A stretch of DNA of 6,968 bases from Pseudomonadota bacterium (GTDB taxonomy: Bacteria; Pseudomonadota; Gammaproteobacteria; Acidithiobacillales; Acidithiobacillaceae): the NCBI GenBank assembly GCA_021818125.1, contig JAKAFG010000104.1:1-6968 (forward strand), written 5' to 3'. Within the stretch, counting starts at the first letter, position 1. Each line of letters begins with the position of its first letter. Position numbers and translations under genes: made by a program. Positions 5,296 through 6,968 of the stretch are shown piece by piece. Below the pieces are notes generated by a model, which was given only the letters and a program-made list of their open reading frames with translations, had not been told where the DNA came from and did not search any database.

Positions 5296-6903
5296 ATGGG
5301 GCAAACTATAGGTTATTCATTTTTGCGGGATCACTGGCGCTTGCCGGTGTTCCCCATAACGCAACCTGCGAGAACCGCACCTGTGACGCGGGTAACGCCT
5401 GAGCCTGGTGGTCTTCTGGTGCCAATCGGGGTTGCTCCGAAAAGCGAAGCTCCGCTGGACCACGTTTTGTTTGCGCTCAAGTACGAAGGCGTGAACTTGC
5501 CCATTCTTCTCGGAGCCATGCCGCACATTTCCGCCGATTCATTGCAAGATGCCTTGTATGGAAAACCCAATAGCGCCTATCTGCGCATCACGGCCTACCT
5601 GTGGGAACATACAACTGGACACCGATTAACTGATGTGCCAGAGATTACCGCGCCTACGGTGCCGCTTTTTGATCCGGAACGCTATATCACTTCCTGCGTT
5701 TCGCAGAAAGACAGTCGCTGGCGGATAACCTTCAACGGATTAGGTGGTTTGGACTATTGCGTGACCGTTCGGCGCACGGAAGCCATTCAGCAACTTCTGG
5801 AAGAAGATATCCTGGGGCAGGTGCGATCTTTTTTTGAGAATACGGATCAGCGGATTGTGGACCGGGCTGTTGCCTGGGCCTACCTGAGCGAGACGGAAGG
5901 CTCTTTTGCCATTGAGCGTGAGTCTGTGCCGTATGACAAGGCCCAGGCGTTTGCAGATCTGCTACAGAAGGCTTTCGATCCCGATGTTTGTGATGAACCC
6001 TATTTAACTGGCCTCCAGAACGCGGTTATCACCAATCCTTTTGATCGTGCCGCCGGTTATCGCGGCACCCAAAACTGGCTGCAAAACGGCTTGCGCGGGG
6101 CAGCCAGCGTCTCTTATATTCCGCCATCACCGGAGTTGCTGGATGAGATGATGCCGCATATCACGCGCATGGCAGATACATTGCACAAAGAAGTGGATCC
6201 TTTGGTGGCGGCCAGCGTGGTGTCTTTCGCCTTTGTTTACGCGCATCCTTTCATGGATGGTAATGGCCGGCTTTCGCGGTTTTTATTCCACCGTACACTG
6301 GCGCAATCCGGGCAGATGGAGAGTCCCACGGTTGGTAGGATACTATTGCCTGTGTCCGTCGCCATGAAACGGTATGAGCAACGGTATTTGCAGTCTCTGC
6401 AGAGTTTCTCTGTTCCTGCACGTAACCTTTGGGATGTGCGCTGGATCGATGAAGATCGGTTTGAGTTCACGATGCGCGGTGACGGGACCGCCTACCGCTA
6501 TTGGGATGCCACCGATCAGGTACGATTTGGTCTGGAAATGGCAAAGTCCGCACTGCAGGAAGATTTGCGGTCTGAAGTCGATGCGTTGCGGTGTTACGAT
6601 GCCGTATATGCTCAGGTGGACGCCCATCATGATGTGCGTAACAAGGATTTGTCCGTCTTGATCCGCTCTTGCATGGAGAATGTCGGCAGTGTCTCGAAAA
6701 ATCGCAGAAAGCAGTACGCTGCAATGGTGCCAGAGAAGGCTTTTGACGCCATCGAGGACGCCTGGGCATCGTTCATGGCGGACCGCGATGCCGTGATTGG
6801 CGATTCACAAGAAGACGCCTTGCCGAATGAGGCGGCGGCGGAGGCGGATAAGGCAGCGCGAGAGAATGGGCAGGATGATATCTGTGGACGGCGGGATGCT
6901 TGA
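5296..6903 (+). CDS. Fic-domain protein (predicted AMP/NMP transferase)
   Basis: 535 residues. Fic enzymes usually transfer AMP from ATP onto Ser, Thr or Tyr of target proteins, and many act as toxins or signalling switches. The catalytic motif HPFMDGNGRLSR (H317-R328) matches HPFx(D/E)GNGRxxR with nothing lost. The Fic core spans about 235-375, with N247-P248-F249 and W261 before it and LPVSVAMKRYEQRY at 351-364 after it. The N-terminal 180 residues look like the lead-in region of a known group of long Fic proteins (for example G-V-N-L-P at 65-69 and T106-T107-G108-H109-R110). The C-terminal region (about 445-490, with VSKNRRKQ) may be a winged helix, followed by an Ala/Glu-rich tail. The inhibitory helix reads S203-F-A-I-E207-R208: S and E are kept, but the final G/N is Arg. 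The ATG at 5296 has only a weak GGGGG 11 nt ahead. No separate antitoxin gene lies beside it. GC content is lower than in the corA genes. Confidence 0.88.
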   Translation: MGQTIGYSFLRDHWRLPVFPITQPARTAPVTRVTPEPGGLLVPIGVAPKSEAPLDHVLFALKYEGVNLPILLGAMPHISADSLQDALYGKPNSAYLRITAYLWEHTTGHRLTDVPEITAPTVPLFDPERYITSCVSQKDSRWRITFNGLGGLDYCVTVRRTEAIQQLLEEDILGQVRSFFENTDQRIVDRAVAWAYLSETEGSFAIERESVPYDKAQAFADLLQKAFDPDVCDEPYLTGLQNAVITNPFDRAAGYRGTQNWLQNGLRGAASVSYIPPSPELLDEMMPHITRMADTLHKEVDPLVAASVVSFAFVYAHPFMDGNGRLSRFLFHRTLAQSGQMESPTVGRILLPVSVAMKRYEQRYLQSLQSFSVPARNLWDVRWIDEDRFEFTMRGDGTAYRYWDATDQVRFGLEMAKSALQEDLRSEVDALRCYDAVYAQVDAHHDVRNKDLSVLIRSCMENVGSVSKNRRKQYAAMVPEKAFDAIEDAWASFMADRDAVIGDSQEDALPNEAAAEADKAARENGQDDICGRRDA

Positions 6904-6968
6904 GGCGATTTTTATATAACAATCTGTATTTGCGAAAAATTTTATAGTAAAACTCGCCCGGCAAACCA
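6904..6968. other. AT-rich DNA after fic, no feature recognised
   Basis: The 65 bases after the fic stop are clearly AT-rich. I see no GC hairpin with a T run that would be a standard terminator, no tRNA and no start of a gene. Confidence 0.4.

Overview
The window has four parts: a same-strand array of four CorA-type membrane protein genes, an exported nitroreductase-like flavoprotein, a small stress/mobile module (mazEF with a broken second antitoxin), and a Fic protein behind a densely structured non-coding stretch. The DNA is bacterial. GC-rich codon use and the protein styles suggest a proteobacterium, perhaps an Acidithiobacillus-like acidophile. That assignment rests on general impression, since no rRNA or other marker is present.

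Layout. 1-3424 (+): four consecutive genes of the CorA (2-TM-GxN, MIT superfamily) type. The first is cut by the window edge, and the spacers are only 30, 9 and 10 nt, so this is almost certainly one operon. All four keep the conserved 'AY...NN.....K' segment before the first membrane helix and a basic tail after the second. Their signature loop differs in every copy: YGVN, YGMN, WHMM and AAMN. Only the second has the classical GMN. 3454-4209 (-): a SagB/ThcOx-type nitroreductase with a signal peptide, convergent with the corA array. Its start codon lies inside the reading frame of a frameshifted antitoxin remnant (4193-4326). 4338-4918 (-): a complete mazE-mazF toxin-antitoxin pair sharing one base (TGATG), with a promoter and phased direct repeats upstream. 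4919-5295: a 377-nt region without a protein gene. About 4986-5220 of it can fold into at least eight helices. I read it as a structured RNA of the HEARO type (the omega-RNA family linked to IscB and IS200/IS605 elements), standing without any nuclease gene. 5296-6903 (+): a 535-residue Fic protein with an intact HPFxDGNGRxxR active-site motif and an altered inhibitory motif. Three CTGAAGAAAA repeats precede it at 30- and 20-bp intervals. 6904-6968: AT-rich DNA with no gene seen.

From about position 4140 rightward the base composition drops from visibly GC-rich to near balanced. This fits a core-like left half and an accessory right half made of toxin-antitoxin, relic, structured-RNA and Fic pieces. 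The most notable observations are the corA array with eroding signature motifs, the orphan HEARO-like RNA whose upstream flank (the guide position in IscB systems) would overlap the mazEF promoter, and the nitroreductase gene spliced onto a broken antitoxin.
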